The notes: generated from the sequence alone by a model not told the origin. A stretch of DNA of 64,000 bases from Kosakonia sp. BYX6 (GCF_038449125.1 NZ_CP151800.1:406406-470405); one strand, 5' to 3'. Numbered from the stretch's first letter, positions 1 to 10,082 are shown. Translations and numbers: made by a program.

Positions 1-403
1 TTTAACGCTTGGCAAAACGCTGGGTTTGTACCCGGATGACGTGATTCTGCGTGGGTTATACGCCGATCGCGAGCGGGCGAAACAAGGGCTGCTGGATGCG
101 TTGCATCAGTACGGTTGCCTGCCGCAACGCGCCGGGCATAAGGCGTCGCGCATGCCGATGACGGATGTGCTTAACCGCGGGATGCAGCGGTATATCGCCG
201 ACAGCAACAGTGCGCTGCTGGGGTTACAGCCGGAAGATTGGCTGGATATGCCAGGGCCGGTGAATATACCGGGAACCAGTTATCAGTATAAAAACTGGCG
301 GCGTAAACTCGCGGTGTCGCTGGAGAAAATGTTTGCCGACCAGAAGGTCAACAAGCTGATAAAAGATCTCGACCGACGCCGCAAAGCGGCAGGAAAACAC
401 TAA
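1..403 (+). CDS. malQ: 4-alpha-glucanotransferase (amylomaltase), C-terminal part
   Basis: Only the last 133 codons or so are in the window; the reading frame is open from base 2 to the TAA at 401-403. MalQ transfers maltosyl and longer dextrinyl units between maltodextrins in the cytoplasm and works with maltodextrin phosphorylase. The visible tail carries the segment NIPGTSYQYKNWRR, typical of the C-terminal end of the GH77 amylomaltase barrel, and ends in a basic KDLDRRRKAAGKH tail as in E. coli MalQ. The neighbour gntT on the opposite strand is also the E. coli neighbour, which supports the call. The catalytic residues lie outside the window, so integrity cannot be judged. Confidence 0.95.
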   Translation, partial: LTLGKTLGLYPDDVILRGLYADRERAKQGLLDALHQYGCLPQRAGHKASRMPMTDVLNRGMQRYIADSNSALLGLQPEDWLDMPGPVNIPGTSYQYKNWRRKLAVSLEKMFADQKVNKLIKDLDRRRKAAGKH

Positions 404-406
404 CAA

Positions 407-436
407 AAATGCCCGGATAACCGGGCATTTGTTTTT
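407..436 (+). terminator. Intrinsic terminator after malQ
   Basis: A perfect 10-bp stem (AAATGCCCGG, bases 407-416, pairing with 421-430 across an ATAA loop) is followed by a T-rich run at 431-436. It starts four bases after the malQ stop codon, so it should end the malPQ transcript. Confidence 0.9.
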
Positions 437-450
437 GTAGAACTAACTTG

Positions 451-510
451 CAGGCCCGGCTCATAGGCCTGATAAGCGAAGCGCCATCAGGCAATCGGTG
501 CCACCGGGCA
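451..510. repeat. REP/BIME palindromic element between malQ and gntT
   Basis: Two nested palindromes are visible: an inner GCCTGAT...ATCAGGC hairpin inside outer GCCCGG...CCGGGC arms. Such intergenic GC-rich palindromes are typical REP units of enterobacteria. It lies between the convergent ends of malQ and gntT. Confidence 0.8.
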
Positions 511-519
511 ATATGAAAA

Positions 520-1836
520 TCAGACCACCATACCCAGCAGCAAGCAACCTACCAAACCACACACGGAAATAATGGTTTCCAGCGCTGACCAGGAACGCAT
601 GGTTTCGCCGATAGTCAGGTTGAAATACTCCTTGAACAGCCAGAAACCTGGATCGTTTACGTGAGAGAAAATCACGCTACCAGAACCCACGGCGATAACC
701 ATCAGCTCCGGGCTAACACCGGTGGTGGCAATCAGCGGCGCGGCGATACCGCCTGCGGTAATGGCTGCCACGGTCGCGGAACCGAGCGCAATACGCAGAA
801 CGGCCGCGATAGACCAGGCCATAAACAGCGGGGAAAGATTGGTGGAATGCATCATTGAAGCGATGTATTTATCGACGCCGCTATCAACCAAAACCTGCTT
901 GAACGCGCCGCCGCCGCCGATGATCAGCAACATCATGGCGATGATTTTGATCGAGCTGGTCAGGGTGTCATTGATGTCGTCCATGGAACGACCGCGATTC
1001 AGGCCGAAGGTAAACACCGCAATCAGCACCGCGATCATCGTTGCCATCACCGGATCGCCGAAGAACTCTGCATACGGCAGTATCGCATGGCCTTTTGGCA
1101 GCAGCATTTCCGCGACCGCACGCAGAGCCATCAGGATAACCGGCACCAGAGAAGTCCAGACGCTGACGCCGAAGCTCGGCATCTCTTCTTCGCTGAAGGT
1201 CTTAGCGTTGTACAGCCCTTCCGGAATCGGTTTATCAATGCTTTTCAGGAATTGTGCGTAAACCGGGCCGGCGAGGATCACCGTTGGAATCCCGAGCAGC
1301 GTACCGTACAGCAGGGTTTTGCCCATATCCGCATGGAAAATGGTCGCAATAGCGGTCGGGCCTGGGTGCGGTGGCAGGAAGCCGTGCGTCACAGAGAGCG
1401 CCGCCGCCATCGGTACACCCACATAGAGCAGCGGAATACGCGCGGAAGCAGCAACGGTGAAGACCAGCGGCAGCAACAGCACAAAACCGACTTCATAGAA
1501 GAGAGCGAAACCGACAGTAAAACCGGTTAACACAATCGCCCATTGAATATATTTACGACCGAATTTTTCAATAAGTGTGGTGGCGATACGCTGCGCGCCG
1601 CCGCAATCCGCCAGCAGCTTGCCGAGCATGGCGCCAAAGCCCATGATCAGCGCAAGGCTTCCCAGCGTTCCGCCAACACCATTTTTGATGGATTTGACAA
1701 CGGCATCCAGCGGCATGCCCTGCATCATCCCGACGGCGAGCGCCACCAGGATAAGAGCGATAAACCCGTTCAGTTTGAAACGGATCATTAACAACAGTAA
1801 GAGGGCAACACCGATAGCGACAATGACTAATGGCAT
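520..1836 (-). CDS. gntT: High-affinity gluconate:H+ symporter
   Basis: GntT is an inner-membrane gluconate permease of the GntP family that feeds gluconate to gluconokinase and the Entner-Doudoroff pathway. The 438-residue protein matches E. coli GntT in length and nearly residue for residue. It is hydrophobic throughout with about a dozen membrane segments, opening with VIVAIGVALLLLLMIRF. It carries the family motif SVTHGFLPPHPGP near residue 160 and a GGGGAFKQVLVDSGV segment near residue 300. ATG at 1836 gives the family-typical MPLVIVAIG start. Three GntR-type operators lie upstream, so repression by GntR and induction by gluconate are expected. gntT is divergent from nothing here: nfuA reads in the same direction about 400 bases upstream. 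Confidence 0.97.
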   Translation of the reverse strand: MPLVIVAIGVALLLLLMIRFKLNGFIALILVALAVGMMQGMPLDAVVKSIKNGVGGTLGSLALIMGFGAMLGKLLADCGGAQRIATTLIEKFGRKYIQWAIVLTGFTVGFALFYEVGFVLLLPLVFTVAASARIPLLYVGVPMAAALSVTHGFLPPHPGPTAIATIFHADMGKTLLYGTLLGIPTVILAGPVYAQFLKSIDKPIPEGLYNAKTFSEEEMPSFGVSVWTSLVPVILMALRAVAEMLLPKGHAILPYAEFFGDPVMATMIAVLIAVFTFGLNRGRSMDDINDTLTSSIKIIAMMLLIIGGGGAFKQVLVDSGVDKYIASMMHSTNLSPLFMAWSIAAVLRIALGSATVAAITAGGIAAPLIATTGVSPELMVIAVGSGSVIFSHVNDPGFWLFKEYFNLTIGETMRSWSALETIISVCGLVGCLLLGMVV

Positions 1837-1856
1837 GATTTACCTGGCCTTTAATT

Positions 1857-1871
1857 TGTTATGGGTAACGT
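1857..1871 (-). promoter_or_regulatory. Putative GntR operator next to the gntT start codon
   Basis: On the gntT strand the site reads ACGTTACCCATAACA. It shares the GTTACCC core with the other two sites and contains a GTTAC/GTAAC dyad. It ends only about 20 bases before the gntT ATG, so it lies in the transcript leader rather than at a core promoter. Assignment is by motif only. Confidence 0.55.
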
Positions 1872-1989
1872 CAGTGTTTCGTGGCAGCCGCCTCCCAATT
1901 GGGAACAACGCGCTGCGGCACCGTTACGGCTTACATCCATTGCTCAAAATTGTAGTCGGATGTTTTTTATCTTGTCGGTGCTGGGTGGG

Positions 1990-2005
1990 ATGATACGGGT
2001 AACAT
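1990..2005 (-). promoter_or_regulatory. GntR operator upstream of gntT
   Basis: On the gntT strand this reads ATGTTACCCGTATCAT, which agrees with the operator known for GntR of E. coli (ATGTTACCCGTATCAT-type sites before gntT and gntK). It is the best of the three copies and sits about 155 bases before the start codon, where a promoter would be expected. Confidence 0.85.
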
Positions 2006-2109
2006 CCATGAAAAGAGAATCACCCCGTTGATCAAAATGTAAGATCTGAGACCTTCGTCATACTAAGGCAGGGAAATTAATCGTTAACAAAACGGGAGAA
2101 ATGAGGGAG

Positions 2110-2125
2110 AGGATACGGGTAACAA
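2110..2125 (-). promoter_or_regulatory. Second upstream GntR operator of gntT
   Basis: On the gntT strand this reads TTGTTACCCGTATCCT, sharing 13 of 16 positions with the site at 1990-2005. The two are 120 bases apart, a spacing that would allow looping by a dimeric repressor; that role is inference. Confidence 0.75.
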
Positions 2126-2183
2126 GCTGAATGTGGGCGCTGCGTCGCGGTTTGGTTGCTGGATGGCTCCTACCTATGGAGAC

Positions 2184-2217
2184 TTGTAGGCCCGGTAAGC
2201 GAAGCGCCACCGGGCAA
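2184..2217. repeat. REP element between gntT and nfuA
   Basis: A single GC-rich palindrome: GCCCGGT and ACCGGGC arms flank a short AAGCGAAGCGCC centre. The same arm sequence recurs in the elements at 451-510 and 40355-40434, so these belong to one REP family. Confidence 0.75.
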
Positions 2218-2238
2218 ATCACAGCGCAATGGAAATAC

Positions 2239-2814
2239 TTAGTAGTAGGAGTGCTCGCCGCGCTGGTGCTCGGTAAGATCGCGCACGCCTGCCAGTTCCG
2301 GGAACTCGTTCAGCAGTTGCTTCTCAATACCTTCTTTCAGCGTCACATCGACCATCGAACAACCGTTACAGCCGCCGCCAAATTGCAGAATGGCGTAACC
2401 TTCTTCGGTGATCTCCATCAGCGTTACGCGGCCGCCATGGCCTGCCAGCTGCGGGTTAATCTGTGATTGCAGCAAATACTCCACGCGCTCCATCAGCGGT
2501 GCGTCGTCAGAGACTTTGCGCATTTTGGCGTTCGGCGCTTTCAGCGTCAGCTGAGAGCCAAGTTGGTCGGTAACAAAATCGATTTCCGCATCTTCCAGAT
2601 ACGGCGCGCTCAGCTCATCGACATAGGCAACCAGTTGTTCAAATTTCAGCGCGGTATCGGTGGCTTCAACCGCGTCCGGCGGACAATAAGAGACACCGCA
2701 TTCAGCGTTTGGCGTGCCTGGGTTAATCACAAATACGCGAATTTGTGTCCCTTCTTCCTGATTTGCCAGCAGTTTGACAAAGTGCGCTTGGGCAGCGTCG
2801 GAAATACGGATCAT
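2239..2814 (-). CDS. nfuA: Fe-S biogenesis protein NfuA
   Basis: NfuA is a cytoplasmic iron-sulfur carrier that delivers [4Fe-4S] clusters to targets such as lipoyl synthase and aconitase, mainly under oxidative stress or iron starvation. The 191-residue protein has the usual two parts. The first 100 residues form an A-type-carrier-like domain without the A-type cysteine triad. The C-terminal Nfu domain contains GGGCNGCSM with cluster ligands Cys149 and Cys152. Length and cysteine positions equal those of E. coli NfuA. It sits beside gntX in the same direction with a gap of about 58 bases. Confidence 0.97.
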   Translation of the reverse strand: MIRISDAAQAHFVKLLANQEEGTQIRVFVINPGTPNAECGVSYCPPDAVEATDTALKFEQLVAYVDELSAPYLEDAEIDFVTDQLGSQLTLKAPNAKMRKVSDDAPLMERVEYLLQSQINPQLAGHGGRVTLMEITEEGYAILQFGGGCNGCSMVDVTLKEGIEKQLLNEFPELAGVRDLTEHQRGEHSYY

Positions 2815-2872
2815 AGCAATGGCCTAATAGTTGACTATTTTACTCGGTTATAATACGCCCATCATCGAGGGT

Positions 2873-3556
2873 CTACAAGGTTCGACACAGGCACCAAACC
2901 TGAACAGTTGCTGCGCCGCTGCGTAAAAGCAGCCGGGTAATCTCTGCAACAGTGCTGCCGGTCGTGACGACATCATCCACAACGACGATATGGAGACCCG
3001 CCACCGGCAATTCAAGGTGAAAGGCGTTTTTCAAATTCTGTTTGCGCAACCGCGCGCTGAGATGGTGCTGAATCGGCGTCGCCCGCAGGCGTTTCAACGC
3101 TTTGCGCGGGTAGGGGCACTGCAACCAACGCGAGAGAAACTGGCACAACAAATCGCTCTGATTAAACCCTCTTCGCCACTGGCGACGCGAATGCAACGGT
3201 ACGCTGAGGATCATGTCCGGCGGCGGTTGCACGCTTCTACCCCGCGCGTTTAACACCGCCAACAGCAGCAGTCGCGCCAGCGCCGGTGCGATTTCCGGGC
3301 GCGGCAAAAACTTGAACTGATGCACCAGCGAACTGAGCGGTGGCGCATAGCTACTCACCGCTACCAACCGATGCCACGGCGGTGCTTTTTTCAGGCAGCG
3401 CCCGCATTGCAAATCATCCCGGGCGGCCGGTAAACCGCACAAAGGGCAAACTTTATCGCGCAGTTGGATGGCGCGCGCGCAGCCGGAACAGATTCCCCAG
3501 TGGCTCAGCATCAACGGCATTAAGCATAGCCAGCACAAACCCGGCACTGATAGCAT
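2873..3556 (-). CDS. gntX: ComF-family phosphoribosyltransferase-like protein GntX
   Basis: This 227-residue protein belongs to the ComF/GntX family. Its N-terminus has paired cysteines (CSGC, CPLC, CGRC within the first 55 residues) that probably bind zinc. The C-terminal half is a type I phosphoribosyltransferase fold with the PRPP loop VVVDDVVTTGSTV near residue 190. In E. coli the gene was tied to gluconate uptake only by position and phenotype. ComF in other bacteria is needed for DNA uptake, so a link with the hof genes of this window is conceivable but unproven. It is divergent from bioH across 38 bases. Confidence 0.93.
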   Translation of the reverse strand: MLSVPGLCWLCLMPLMLSHWGICSGCARAIQLRDKVCPLCGLPAARDDLQCGRCLKKAPPWHRLVAVSSYAPPLSSLVHQFKFLPRPEIAPALARLLLLAVLNARGRSVQPPPDMILSVPLHSRRQWRRGFNQSDLLCQFLSRWLQCPYPRKALKRLRATPIQHHLSARLRKQNLKNAFHLELPVAGLHIVVVDDVVTTGSTVAEITRLLLRSGAATVQVWCLCRTL

Positions 3557-3594
3557 GTTGCACCTCCTTGTGTGAAAGAAGAGAACGATAACTG

Positions 3595-4365
3595 ATGAAT
3601 GACATCTGGTGGCAAACCAAAGGCGAAGGGAATTCTCATCTTGTGCTGTTGCACGGCTGGGGACTGAATGCCCAAGTCTGGGATTGCATTATTGCGGAAC
3701 TGAGTACGCAATTTACGCTGCATCTGGTCGATCTGCCGGGGTATGGCAGAAGCACCGGGTTCGGCGCGTTATCATTGCAGCAGATGGCGGACATCGTGTT
3801 AGCGCAGGCGCCAAAACAGGCAATTTGGCTGGGTTGGAGCCTCGGTGGCCTGGTCGCGAGCCAGATTGCGTTGCAGGCGCCTGGACGCGTAAATGCGCTG
3901 GTTACAGTCGCTTCGTCGCCGTGTTTTAGTGCGCAAGACGATTGGGCGGGCATCAAGCCGGACGTGCTGGCGGGTTTTCAGCAGCAACTGAACGAAGATT
4001 TTCAGCGTACCGTAGAGCGTTTTCTGGCGCTGCAAACACTGGGTACGGAAACCGCGCGTCAGGATGCGCGGCAATTAAAAAACGCGGTGTTATCACTGGA
4101 TATGCCCTCGACAGAGGTGCTGAACAGCGGGTTGGAAATTCTAAAAACCGTGGATTTGCGTGAAGAACTCGGCGCGCTGGCGGTGCCGTTTTTGCGCCTG
4201 TATGGCCGCCTCGACGGGCTGGTGCCGCGCAAAATCGTTCCATTGTTAGATGAGAAGTGGCCGGGCAGCGAATCGGTTGTTTTCCCGAAAGCGGCCCATG
4301 CACCGTTTATTTCCCATCCCGCCGAGTTTTGTGATGCGCTGGTGGCGTTAAACGCGACGTTATAG
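3595..4365 (+). CDS. bioH: Pimeloyl-[acyl-carrier protein] methyl ester esterase BioH
   Basis: BioH removes the methyl group from pimeloyl-ACP methyl ester, closing the BioC/BioH route to the biotin precursor pimeloyl-ACP in the cytoplasm. The 256-residue alpha/beta hydrolase shows the nucleophile elbow GWSLGG with Ser82, the acid in YGRLDGLVP, and His235 in AAHAPF, the same positions as in E. coli. The rest of the biotin genes are not nearby, as is usual for bioH. It converges on feoC with only eight bases between the two stop codons. Confidence 0.97.
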   Translation: MNDIWWQTKGEGNSHLVLLHGWGLNAQVWDCIIAELSTQFTLHLVDLPGYGRSTGFGALSLQQMADIVLAQAPKQAIWLGWSLGGLVASQIALQAPGRVNALVTVASSPCFSAQDDWAGIKPDVLAGFQQQLNEDFQRTVERFLALQTLGTETARQDARQLKNAVLSLDMPSTEVLNSGLEILKTVDLREELGALAVPFLRLYGRLDGLVPRKIVPLLDEKWPGSESVVFPKAAHAPFISHPAEFCDALVALNATL

Positions 4366-4373
4366 CTTTCAAC

Positions 4374-4613
4374 TCAACGTAAAACCCACCATTCACGCAA
4401 ACAGGCGCTTTTTCCTTCCGGGCACTGCTTACAGCTTCCGGTTAAACAACCGGTCGCTTCTTGTTGGATGCGCACAGCTTTGCCCATCGCTTCCATGCGA
4501 TCGAGCATGGCATCAATCATCGCTTTAGGTGTTTGCAGGGCGACACTGAGCTGGCTGGCCTCCATGCGCCCCTGCAATGCCAATAAATCACGAACCTCAA
4601 TTAACGATGCCAT
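4374..4613 (-). CDS. feoC: Ferrous iron transport protein FeoC
   Basis: A 79-residue winged-helix protein encoded last in the feo operon. FeoC binds the cytoplasmic domain of FeoB and protects it from proteolysis. Four cysteines (Cys56, 61, 64, 71) form the enterobacterial FeoC cluster motif, reported in Klebsiella to hold an oxygen-sensitive [4Fe-4S] cluster. The N-terminal helices ([21 protein letters not shown]) look like the helix-turn-helix. Its start lies 11 bases after the feoB stop codon, so the two are co-transcribed. Confidence 0.95.
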   Translation of the reverse strand: MASLIEVRDLLALQGRMEASQLSVALQTPKAMIDAMLDRMEAMGKAVRIQQEATGCLTGSCKQCPEGKSACLREWWVLR

Positions 4614-4624
4614 TAGCCTGATCC

Positions 4625-6943
4625 TCAGTGACAGTCGCCCGCAGGGCTGTCGCAGCAGCTGGCGACGGTTTTACGCATTGCCAGCAAATTCACATCAACC
4701 CGGCTTCTGGCGCGGCGAAGCAGGCCAATCACCACCACGTTAAACAGCACAACCGCCAGAATGCAGGTCAGGCTGTAAATCGGATGCTGGCTGAAGGTCG
4801 CGGTTTGATAAAACAGCGTGGAGAGCGAGTAAGCGATATTCAGCCCCCACAGCACCGAAAAGCCCATCCAGCCCCGGCTGGATTCGCGGGCGATTGCGCC
4901 CATAGCGGTAATGCACGGCACATACAGCAGCACGAAAATCAGGTAGCTGTAAGCGGCTGCCGCACTGCCAAACTTCTGGCTCATCACGCCCATGGTGCCG
5001 GTTGCCATTTCGCCGTCGCCTTTGCTGGCTTCAATCGGGTTTGCCAGTACGCTCAGGCTGAAGGTCTCTTTCAGGCTGCTGCCGGTCTCTTCCAGCGCGG
5101 CGGCGAGTTCATCCGTCAGGCTGAATTCCGCCGGGTTGAACTCTTCTTGCGCAATGTTTTCGGCGGTGTAGAGCGTGTTCAGCGTGCCGACCACCACCTC
5201 TTTTGCCATCGCCCCGGTCACCAGGCCTACTGTGGCTTGCCAGTGATCGGCATGTACGCCAATCGGCGCTAACAGCGGCGTGAAGACGCGGCTGATTGAG
5301 GCCAGCGCGGATTCATTGATGTTGTGCACGGTGCGGCCGTTCAGCGAGAAACTGTTCATCGCGCTGAGGAAAATGCTGACGATGATGATCACTTTACCCG
5401 CGCGGATCACAAAGCCTTTCAGGCGCTGCCAGGTTTGCAGCAGCAGGCTTTTCAGATGCGGAACGTGATACACCGGCAGTTCCATCACAAACGGTGACGC
5501 TTCGCCGCGCAGCAAGGTGTATTTCAACATCAGACCGGTCAAGATCGCCATCACAATACCTAACACATACAGCGAGAACACCGTGACTGCGCCCTGCTGG
5601 CCGAAAAAGGCGGCCGCGAAAACGGCGAAGATCGCCAGTCGCGCGCCGCAGGACATAAACGGCGCCATCATGATAGTGATAAGACGTTCACGCGGCGCAT
5701 CGAGCGTACGCGCGCCCATCACCGACGGGACATTACAGCCGAAACCGACAATCAGCGGCACAAACGATTTCCCCGGCAGCCCGAGCGATTGCATCAGCCT
5801 GTCCATCACAAACGCGGCACGCGCCATATAACCGGAGTCTTCAAGAAACGACATAAACAAGTACATCATGCCCAGTTGCGGCACCAGCGGCAGCACGGTA
5901 TTCACGCCGCCGCCAAGGCCCTGCGCGAGGAACACCGTCAACCATTCCGGGAAGTGCAGCGTGTAGCCAAGCCATTGAATGCCGTGGATGAATATCGCCA
6001 CGGAACCGGCATCGAAAATCGGCGAGAACGCGCCGCCAATGTTAATGGCGAACAGGAACATCAAATACATGACGAACAGGAAAATCGGCAGACCCAAAAA
6101 ACGGTTGATGATAATGCGGTCAACGGCGGCGGTGAACTTGCTTGGCTCTGCGGTAAGCGTGTTGCTGACGGTATCGCAAATCGCGGCAATCGACTGGTAG
6201 CGCGCATCGGCAATATGCAGCGCCGGGTCGTCCATTTCGGCTTGCAAACGCGAAAGCACGGCAGCAAGTTGCGGCGCATCAATACCGGCGTTGGCGCGGC
6301 TATAAATATCGCCTTCCAGCATTTGCAGCCCCATCCAGCGGCGCTGTTGCCACGAAATATCGTCAGCCATTTGCGCGGCCAGCGCGTCGGCTTCGCGCGA
6401 AAGGGGCTGAGCGTAATGCACCAGTTCCACATCATTGTTGGTTTGATGGCGGTCTATCGCCAACTTCAATGCTTCAATTCCGCGCCCGCGTGTGGAAACC
6501 AGCGGGATAACCGGGCAACCCAGCCGGGCAGCCAGCGCATCGATATCGATGCGGAGTTTCTGCTTTTCCGCAATGTCGAGCATGTTGAGAGCAATAATGC
6601 AGGGAACGCCCAGCTCCAGCAGTTGCAGCGTCAGGTAGAGGTTTCGTTCCAGGTTGGACGCATCCACGACGTTAATCAGCAGATCTGCGTCGCCGCTCAA
6701 AATGTAGTGGCAGGCTATTTGTTCGTCGAGCGAGGTTTGCGCAGAAATGGTGGTTAACGAATAGGTACCGGGAAGGTCAACCAGTGTGACCTGGTGGTCG
6801 GTCGTTGAAAACAGGCCTTCTTTGCGTTCAACGGTGACGCCGGCCCAGTTGCCCACGCGCTGACGTGCGCCGGTTAATTGATTGAATAATGTGGTCTTGC
6901 CGGAATTGGGATTGCCAATTAAGCCAATGGTCATTTTTTTCAT
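4625..6943 (-). CDS. feoB: Ferrous iron permease with GTPase domain, FeoB
   Basis: FeoB is the inner-membrane Fe(II) importer used in anoxic or acidic settings. The N-terminal G-protein domain has G1 GNPNSGKT (residues 10-17), G3 DLPG and G4 NMLD. The C-terminal two thirds hold two Gate motifs with membrane segments, including [16 protein letters not shown] start at the ATG at 6943 (MKKMTIGL, 772 residues), which has AGGGTG seven to twelve bases upstream. A GTG at 6955 would add four codons but lacks a ribosome-binding site and does not match the family start. feoA ends 31 bases upstream. Confidence 0.96.
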   Translation of the reverse strand: MKKMTIGLIGNPNSGKTTLFNQLTGARQRVGNWAGVTVERKEGLFSTTDHQVTLVDLPGTYSLTTISAQTSLDEQIACHYILSGDADLLINVVDASNLERNLYLTLQLLELGVPCIIALNMLDIAEKQKLRIDIDALAARLGCPVIPLVSTRGRGIEALKLAIDRHQTNNDVELVHYAQPLSREADALAAQMADDISWQQRRWMGLQMLEGDIYSRANAGIDAPQLAAVLSRLQAEMDDPALHIADARYQSIAAICDTVSNTLTAEPSKFTAAVDRIIINRFLGLPIFLFVMYLMFLFAINIGGAFSPIFDAGSVAIFIHGIQWLGYTLHFPEWLTVFLAQGLGGGVNTVLPLVPQLGMMYLFMSFLEDSGYMARAAFVMDRLMQSLGLPGKSFVPLIVGFGCNVPSVMGARTLDAPRERLITIMMAPFMSCGARLAIFAVFAAAFFGQQGAVTVFSLYVLGIVMAILTGLMLKYTLLRGEASPFVMELPVYHVPHLKSLLLQTWQRLKGFVIRAGKVIIIVSIFLSAMNSFSLNGRTVHNINESALASISRVFTPLLAPIGVHADHWQATVGLVTGAMAKEVVVGTLNTLYTAENIAQEEFNPAEFSLTDELAAALEETGSSLKETFSLSVLANPIEASKGDGEMATGTMGVMSQKFGSAAAAYSYLIFVLLYVPCITAMGAIARESSRGWMGFSVLWGLNIAYSLSTLFYQTATFSQHPIYSLTCILAVVLFNVVVIGLLRRARSRVDVNLLAMRKTVASCCDSPAGDCH

Positions 6944-6974
6944 TATTGTTAGCACCCTACGTAAAACTTTTTGA

Positions 6975-7202
6975 TTAACGGGAAACCGCTTCTAATTTGA
7001 GATAAGCGAGATCCTTTTTCCGTAACACTAAATTAACGCGGCGGGTTTCAATGTGGACAGGATCGCCTAAGGGGGCCACGCGCACGACATTAAAAGAGGA
7101 ACCGGGCAACATCCCTAATGACAGAAGTTTCTGCCGCCAGGCCGGGCTTATTTCTTGCGAGAAACCGATAATTTTCCACGCGCTATCAGGAGAAAATTGC
7201 AT
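6975..7202 (-). CDS. feoA: Ferrous iron transport accessory protein FeoA
   Basis: FeoA is a 75-residue cytoplasmic SH3-like protein required for FeoB-dependent Fe(II) uptake, probably as a regulator or partner of FeoB. The sequence has the family pattern: a central [22 protein letters not shown] turn, then a final beta strand ending in [14 protein letters not shown]. It is first in the feoABC operon, downstream of the Fur-like site at 7280-7301. Confidence 0.96.
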   Translation of the reverse strand: MQFSPDSAWKIIGFSQEISPAWRQKLLSLGMLPGSSFNVVRVAPLGDPVHIETRRVNLVLRKKDLAYLKLEAVSR

Positions 7203-7279
7203 AGAACCTACTTTTATGATCTGCGGGCCAATATGGACTGTGCGTCATCAATGAATGGAGAATAATCTACCAAGGCAAT

Positions 7280-7301
7280 GATAATGAGAATAGTTTCTAT
7301 C
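7280..7301 (-). promoter_or_regulatory. Putative Fur box upstream of feoA
   Basis: The plus strand reads GATAATGAGAATAGTTTCT from 7280. It matches 13 of 19 positions of the Fur consensus GATAATGATAATCATTATC, with the left half nearly perfect. It lies about 80 bases before feoA, where Fur represses feo in E. coli. Iron-dependent repression is therefore expected. Confidence 0.7.
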
Positions 7302-7611
7302 ATCAATTCAAACAATGCGTTTGCGGCGGTGAAAAATAAGAAATCGATTTTCTTTTGACGTAGCGCAATATTTTCGGGTTTTGCAATTCGTACCTGAAAG
7401 ACTAATTATTCGCGTACAGATAAGTAAGGATTTTATTTGTGCGCTTAATGTTTAATTAAGGTTCTAATTGTAAGGAATATGAAGGTGATATTAATGAAAC
7501 AGTTAATTGATTAATATTTTTGAATATTAATCGCCAGACAAAATAGAGAGTTAATAAGAATTTTAGAAAGGGTGTACTGGATCAAATTGATCGATTTCGA
7601 ATGTTTTTTTA

Positions 7612-7643
7612 AAAATGCCCTCTCCCGCAAGAGAGGGGTTTTT
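7612..7643 (-). terminator. Intrinsic terminator after tex
   Basis: A 7-bp stem CCCTCTC/GAGAGGG (7618-7624 with 7631-7637) is flanked by A/T runs on both sides, so it can work in either direction. It begins immediately after the tex stop codon at 7645-7647 and should end the leftward tex transcript. Confidence 0.85.
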
Positions 7644-7644
7644 A

Positions 7645-9984
7645 TTAGCGCTTCTTACCCATTGCCGCTGCCAGCGCATCCATCATCGCGCTGTTACCAC
7701 TGGGTTGAGACTCACGGCCGCGCGGCGCTTTGGCCGGACGCGCATTGCTGCGGTTGCCATTATCGCGGTTGTTGCTACTTCCCCCGCCACGGCGCGAGTT
7801 GCTCTCTCCCGGTTGCTCATCCAGACGCATGGTCAGGGCGATGCGCTTACGCGGCAGATCCACTTCCAGCACTTTCACTTTCACGATATCGCCGGCTTTC
7901 ACCACCGTATGCGGATCTTCAACGAACTTATCCGCCAGCGAAGAGATGTGCACCAGGCCATCCTGATGCACGCCGATATCAACGAAAGCACCAAAGTTAG
8001 TGACGTTGGTGACCGCGCCTTCCAGCACCATGCCCGGCAGCAAATCGCTCAGGGTTTCGATTCCTTCGGCAAAGGTCGCGGTTTTGAACTCTGGACGCGG
8101 GTCACGGCCCGGTTTTTCCAGCTCTTTGATGATGTCGGTCACCGTCGGCACACCGAACTGCTCATCGGTAAACTCGGACGCTTTCAGTTTGCGCAGTTCG
8201 CTGCTGTTACCCATCAAATCGCGCAAAGACTGTTCCGTTGCCGCCAGAATACGTTCCACCACCGGATAAGTTTCCGGGTGGACGGTAGAGGCATCCAGCG
8301 GGTTGTCGCCGTGGTTGATACGCAGGAAGCCAGCGCACTGCTCAAAGGCTTTCGGCCCAAGGCGGCTTACTTTCAGCAATTGCTGGCGGTTCTGGAATTG
8401 ACCGTTTTCATCGCGCCAGGTGACGATATTTTGCGCCATCATGCGGGTTAACCCCGCTACGCGGGTCAGCAGCGGGACTGACGCGGTATTGAGATCTACG
8501 CCGACGGCGTTTACGCAGTCTTCCACTACCGCATCCAGTTTGCGCGCCAGTTGTGTCTGGCTAACGTCGTGCTGATACTGACCGACACCGATGGATTTCG
8601 GATCGATTTTCACCAGCTCCGCCAGCGGATCCTGCAAACGGCGCGCGATGGAAACCGCGCCGCGAATCGAAACATCGAGATCCGGGAATTCCAGTGCTGC
8701 CAGCTCGGAGGCGGAATAAACCGAGGCGCCCGCTTCGCTGACAATCACTTTTTGCGCGGTGACTTTCGGGAACTGCTTTTGCACATCGAGGAAGAAACGT
8801 TCAGTTTCACGTGACGCCGTACCGTTGCCGATGGCGACCAGTTCAACGTTGTGCTTCTCGCACAGCGCCGCCACAGCCACTGCCGCTTTCGCTGCTTGTC
8901 CGGTGTGCGGGTAAATGGTGTCGGTTGCGACCAGTTTTCCGGTGGCATCCACCACCGCCACTTTCACGCCGGTACGCAAACCGGGATCGAGGCCCATCGT
9001 GGCGCGCAGCCCGGCGGGCGCAGCCATCAGCAGATCGTGCAGGTTGCGGGCAAACACGTTGATCGCTTCGTCTTCGGCGCGTTCACGCACCGTGCCCATC
9101 AGCTCGGTTTCCAGATGCATCAACACTTTAATGCGCCAGGTCCAGCTCACTACGCCTTTGCGCCAGCTGTCCGCCGGGGCGTTATTCAGGCGCAGACCAA
9201 GATGGTCGATGATAATTTGCTCGCCGTGGCTCTCTTTTGGCGGCTCATCGAATTGCGGATCGGCATTCAACGCCAGTTGCAGCACACCTTCGTTGCGCCC
9301 ACGGAACATCGCCAGCGCGCGGTGCGAAGGAACCGCCGACAGCGGTTCGTGGTGATCGAAGTAATCGCGGAATTTCGCGCCTTCTTCCTCTTTGCCGCTG
9401 ACCACCGTCGCCACCAGGTGGGCGTTTTTCCACAAATAATCACGCACTTTTGCCAGCAGGGCGGCGTCTTCTGCGAAGCGTTCCATCAGGATGTAACGCG
9501 CGCCGTCGAGGGCGGCTTTGCTGTCGGCGACGCCTTTATCGGCATCGACAAACGTGGCGGCCAACGTGTCTGGATCTTGCGAAGGATCGTTCCACAGCGT
9601 GTCCGCCAGTGGCTCCAGCCCGGCTTCAATGGCAATTTGCCCGCGCGTGCGGCGTTTGGGTTTGTAAGGCAGATAGAGATCTTCGAGTTCGGTTTTACTC
9701 AGCGTGCCGTTGATCGCTTTCGCCAGCTCATCGCTGAGTTTGCCCTGCTCGCCGATCGATTTCAGAATCGCCTGGCGGCGCTCTTCCAGTTCGCGCAGGT
9801 AACCAAGACGGGTTTCGAGCTGACGCAGTTGCGTGTCGTCCAGACCGCCGGTGACCTCTTTACGATAGCGCGCGATAAACGGCACAGTATTCCCTTCATC
9901 AAGCAGGCGAACGGCGGATTCCACCTGTTCGGTTCGTGCCTGAAGTTCACCCGCAATAATGCGGCAGAGCGAATCATTCATCAT
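7645..9984 (-). CDS. yhgF: Tex-family RNA-binding protein (YhgF)
   Basis: A 779-residue Tex protein, almost identical to E. coli YhgF. Tex proteins bind nucleic acids and associate with the transcription machinery; the exact role in enterobacteria is unsettled. Domain order: an N-terminal helix-rich Tex domain, a YqgF/RNase H-like domain beginning near residue 330 ([17 protein letters not shown]), helix-hairpin-helix segments near residues 500-560 ([14 protein letters not shown]), and an S1 RNA-binding domain near 650-720 ([26 protein letters not shown]). The tail is low-complexity, rich in Arg, Gly, Asn and Ser. The start [10 protein letters not shown] agrees with E. coli. greB lies about 100 bases upstream on the same strand. 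Confidence 0.95.
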   Translation of the reverse strand: MMNDSLCRIIAGELQARTEQVESAVRLLDEGNTVPFIARYRKEVTGGLDDTQLRQLETRLGYLRELEERRQAILKSIGEQGKLSDELAKAINGTLSKTELEDLYLPYKPKRRTRGQIAIEAGLEPLADTLWNDPSQDPDTLAATFVDADKGVADSKAALDGARYILMERFAEDAALLAKVRDYLWKNAHLVATVVSGKEEEGAKFRDYFDHHEPLSAVPSHRALAMFRGRNEGVLQLALNADPQFDEPPKESHGEQIIIDHLGLRLNNAPADSWRKGVVSWTWRIKVLMHLETELMGTVRERAEDEAINVFARNLHDLLMAAPAGLRATMGLDPGLRTGVKVAVVDATGKLVATDTIYPHTGQAAKAAVAVAALCEKHNVELVAIGNGTASRETERFFLDVQKQFPKVTAQKVIVSEAGASVYSASELAALEFPDLDVSIRGAVSIARRLQDPLAELVKIDPKSIGVGQYQHDVSQTQLARKLDAVVEDCVNAVGVDLNTASVPLLTRVAGLTRMMAQNIVTWRDENGQFQNRQQLLKVSRLGPKAFEQCAGFLRINHGDNPLDASTVHPETYPVVERILAATEQSLRDLMGNSSELRKLKASEFTDEQFGVPTVTDIIKELEKPGRDPRPEFKTATFAEGIETLSDLLPGMVLEGAVTNVTNFGAFVDIGVHQDGLVHISSLADKFVEDPHTVVKAGDIVKVKVLEVDLPRKRIALTMRLDEQPGESNSRRGGGSSNNRDNGNRSNARPAKAPRGRESQPSGNSAMMDALAAAMGKKR

Positions 9985-10082
9985 TTCTTTATCATCTTCT
10001 GAACAAAAATCAGGGGATAGTTATACGGACTGACACCGCAAAATGCCAGCCGCCGAGGGTGCTCTCGGACTCATCCGGGGGG

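Larger units (their letters stand above)
1837..2238. other. gntT control region with GntR operators and a REP
   Basis: This 402-base stretch has no credible gene. It holds three GntR-like operators (1857-1871, 1990-2005, 2110-2125) and a REP palindrome (2184-2217) next to the end of nfuA. Open frames crossing it run through the REP or antisense to nfuA and show no ribosome-binding site or family similarity. Confidence 0.8.
7203..7644. other. AT-rich feoA control region
   Basis: This 442-base stretch between feoA and tex is visibly richer in A and T than its neighbours and has no convincing gene. It holds a Fur-box-like site (7280-7301) and the terminator of tex (7612-7643). In E. coli feo is also activated by FNR; I see only half-sites of TTGAT/ATCAA here, for example around 7303 and 7580, and no full FNR site. 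Confidence 0.7.

Noticed and set aside
5789-6757. A 322-codon open frame on the plus strand
   Set aside because: It is antisense to feoB, whose motifs are all present in the minus-strand frame; the plus-strand product resembles nothing.
7479-7514. A possible 11-codon peptide with AAGGA upstream in the feoA control region
   Set aside because: It points towards the end of tex, has no gene to lead into, and such short frames are expected by chance in AT-rich sequence.
8851-10002. A 383-codon open frame on the plus strand
   Set aside because: It lies entirely antisense to yhgF (tex), which is conserved over its whole length. The shadow has no ribosome-binding site and an odd composition rich in His, Gln and Arg.
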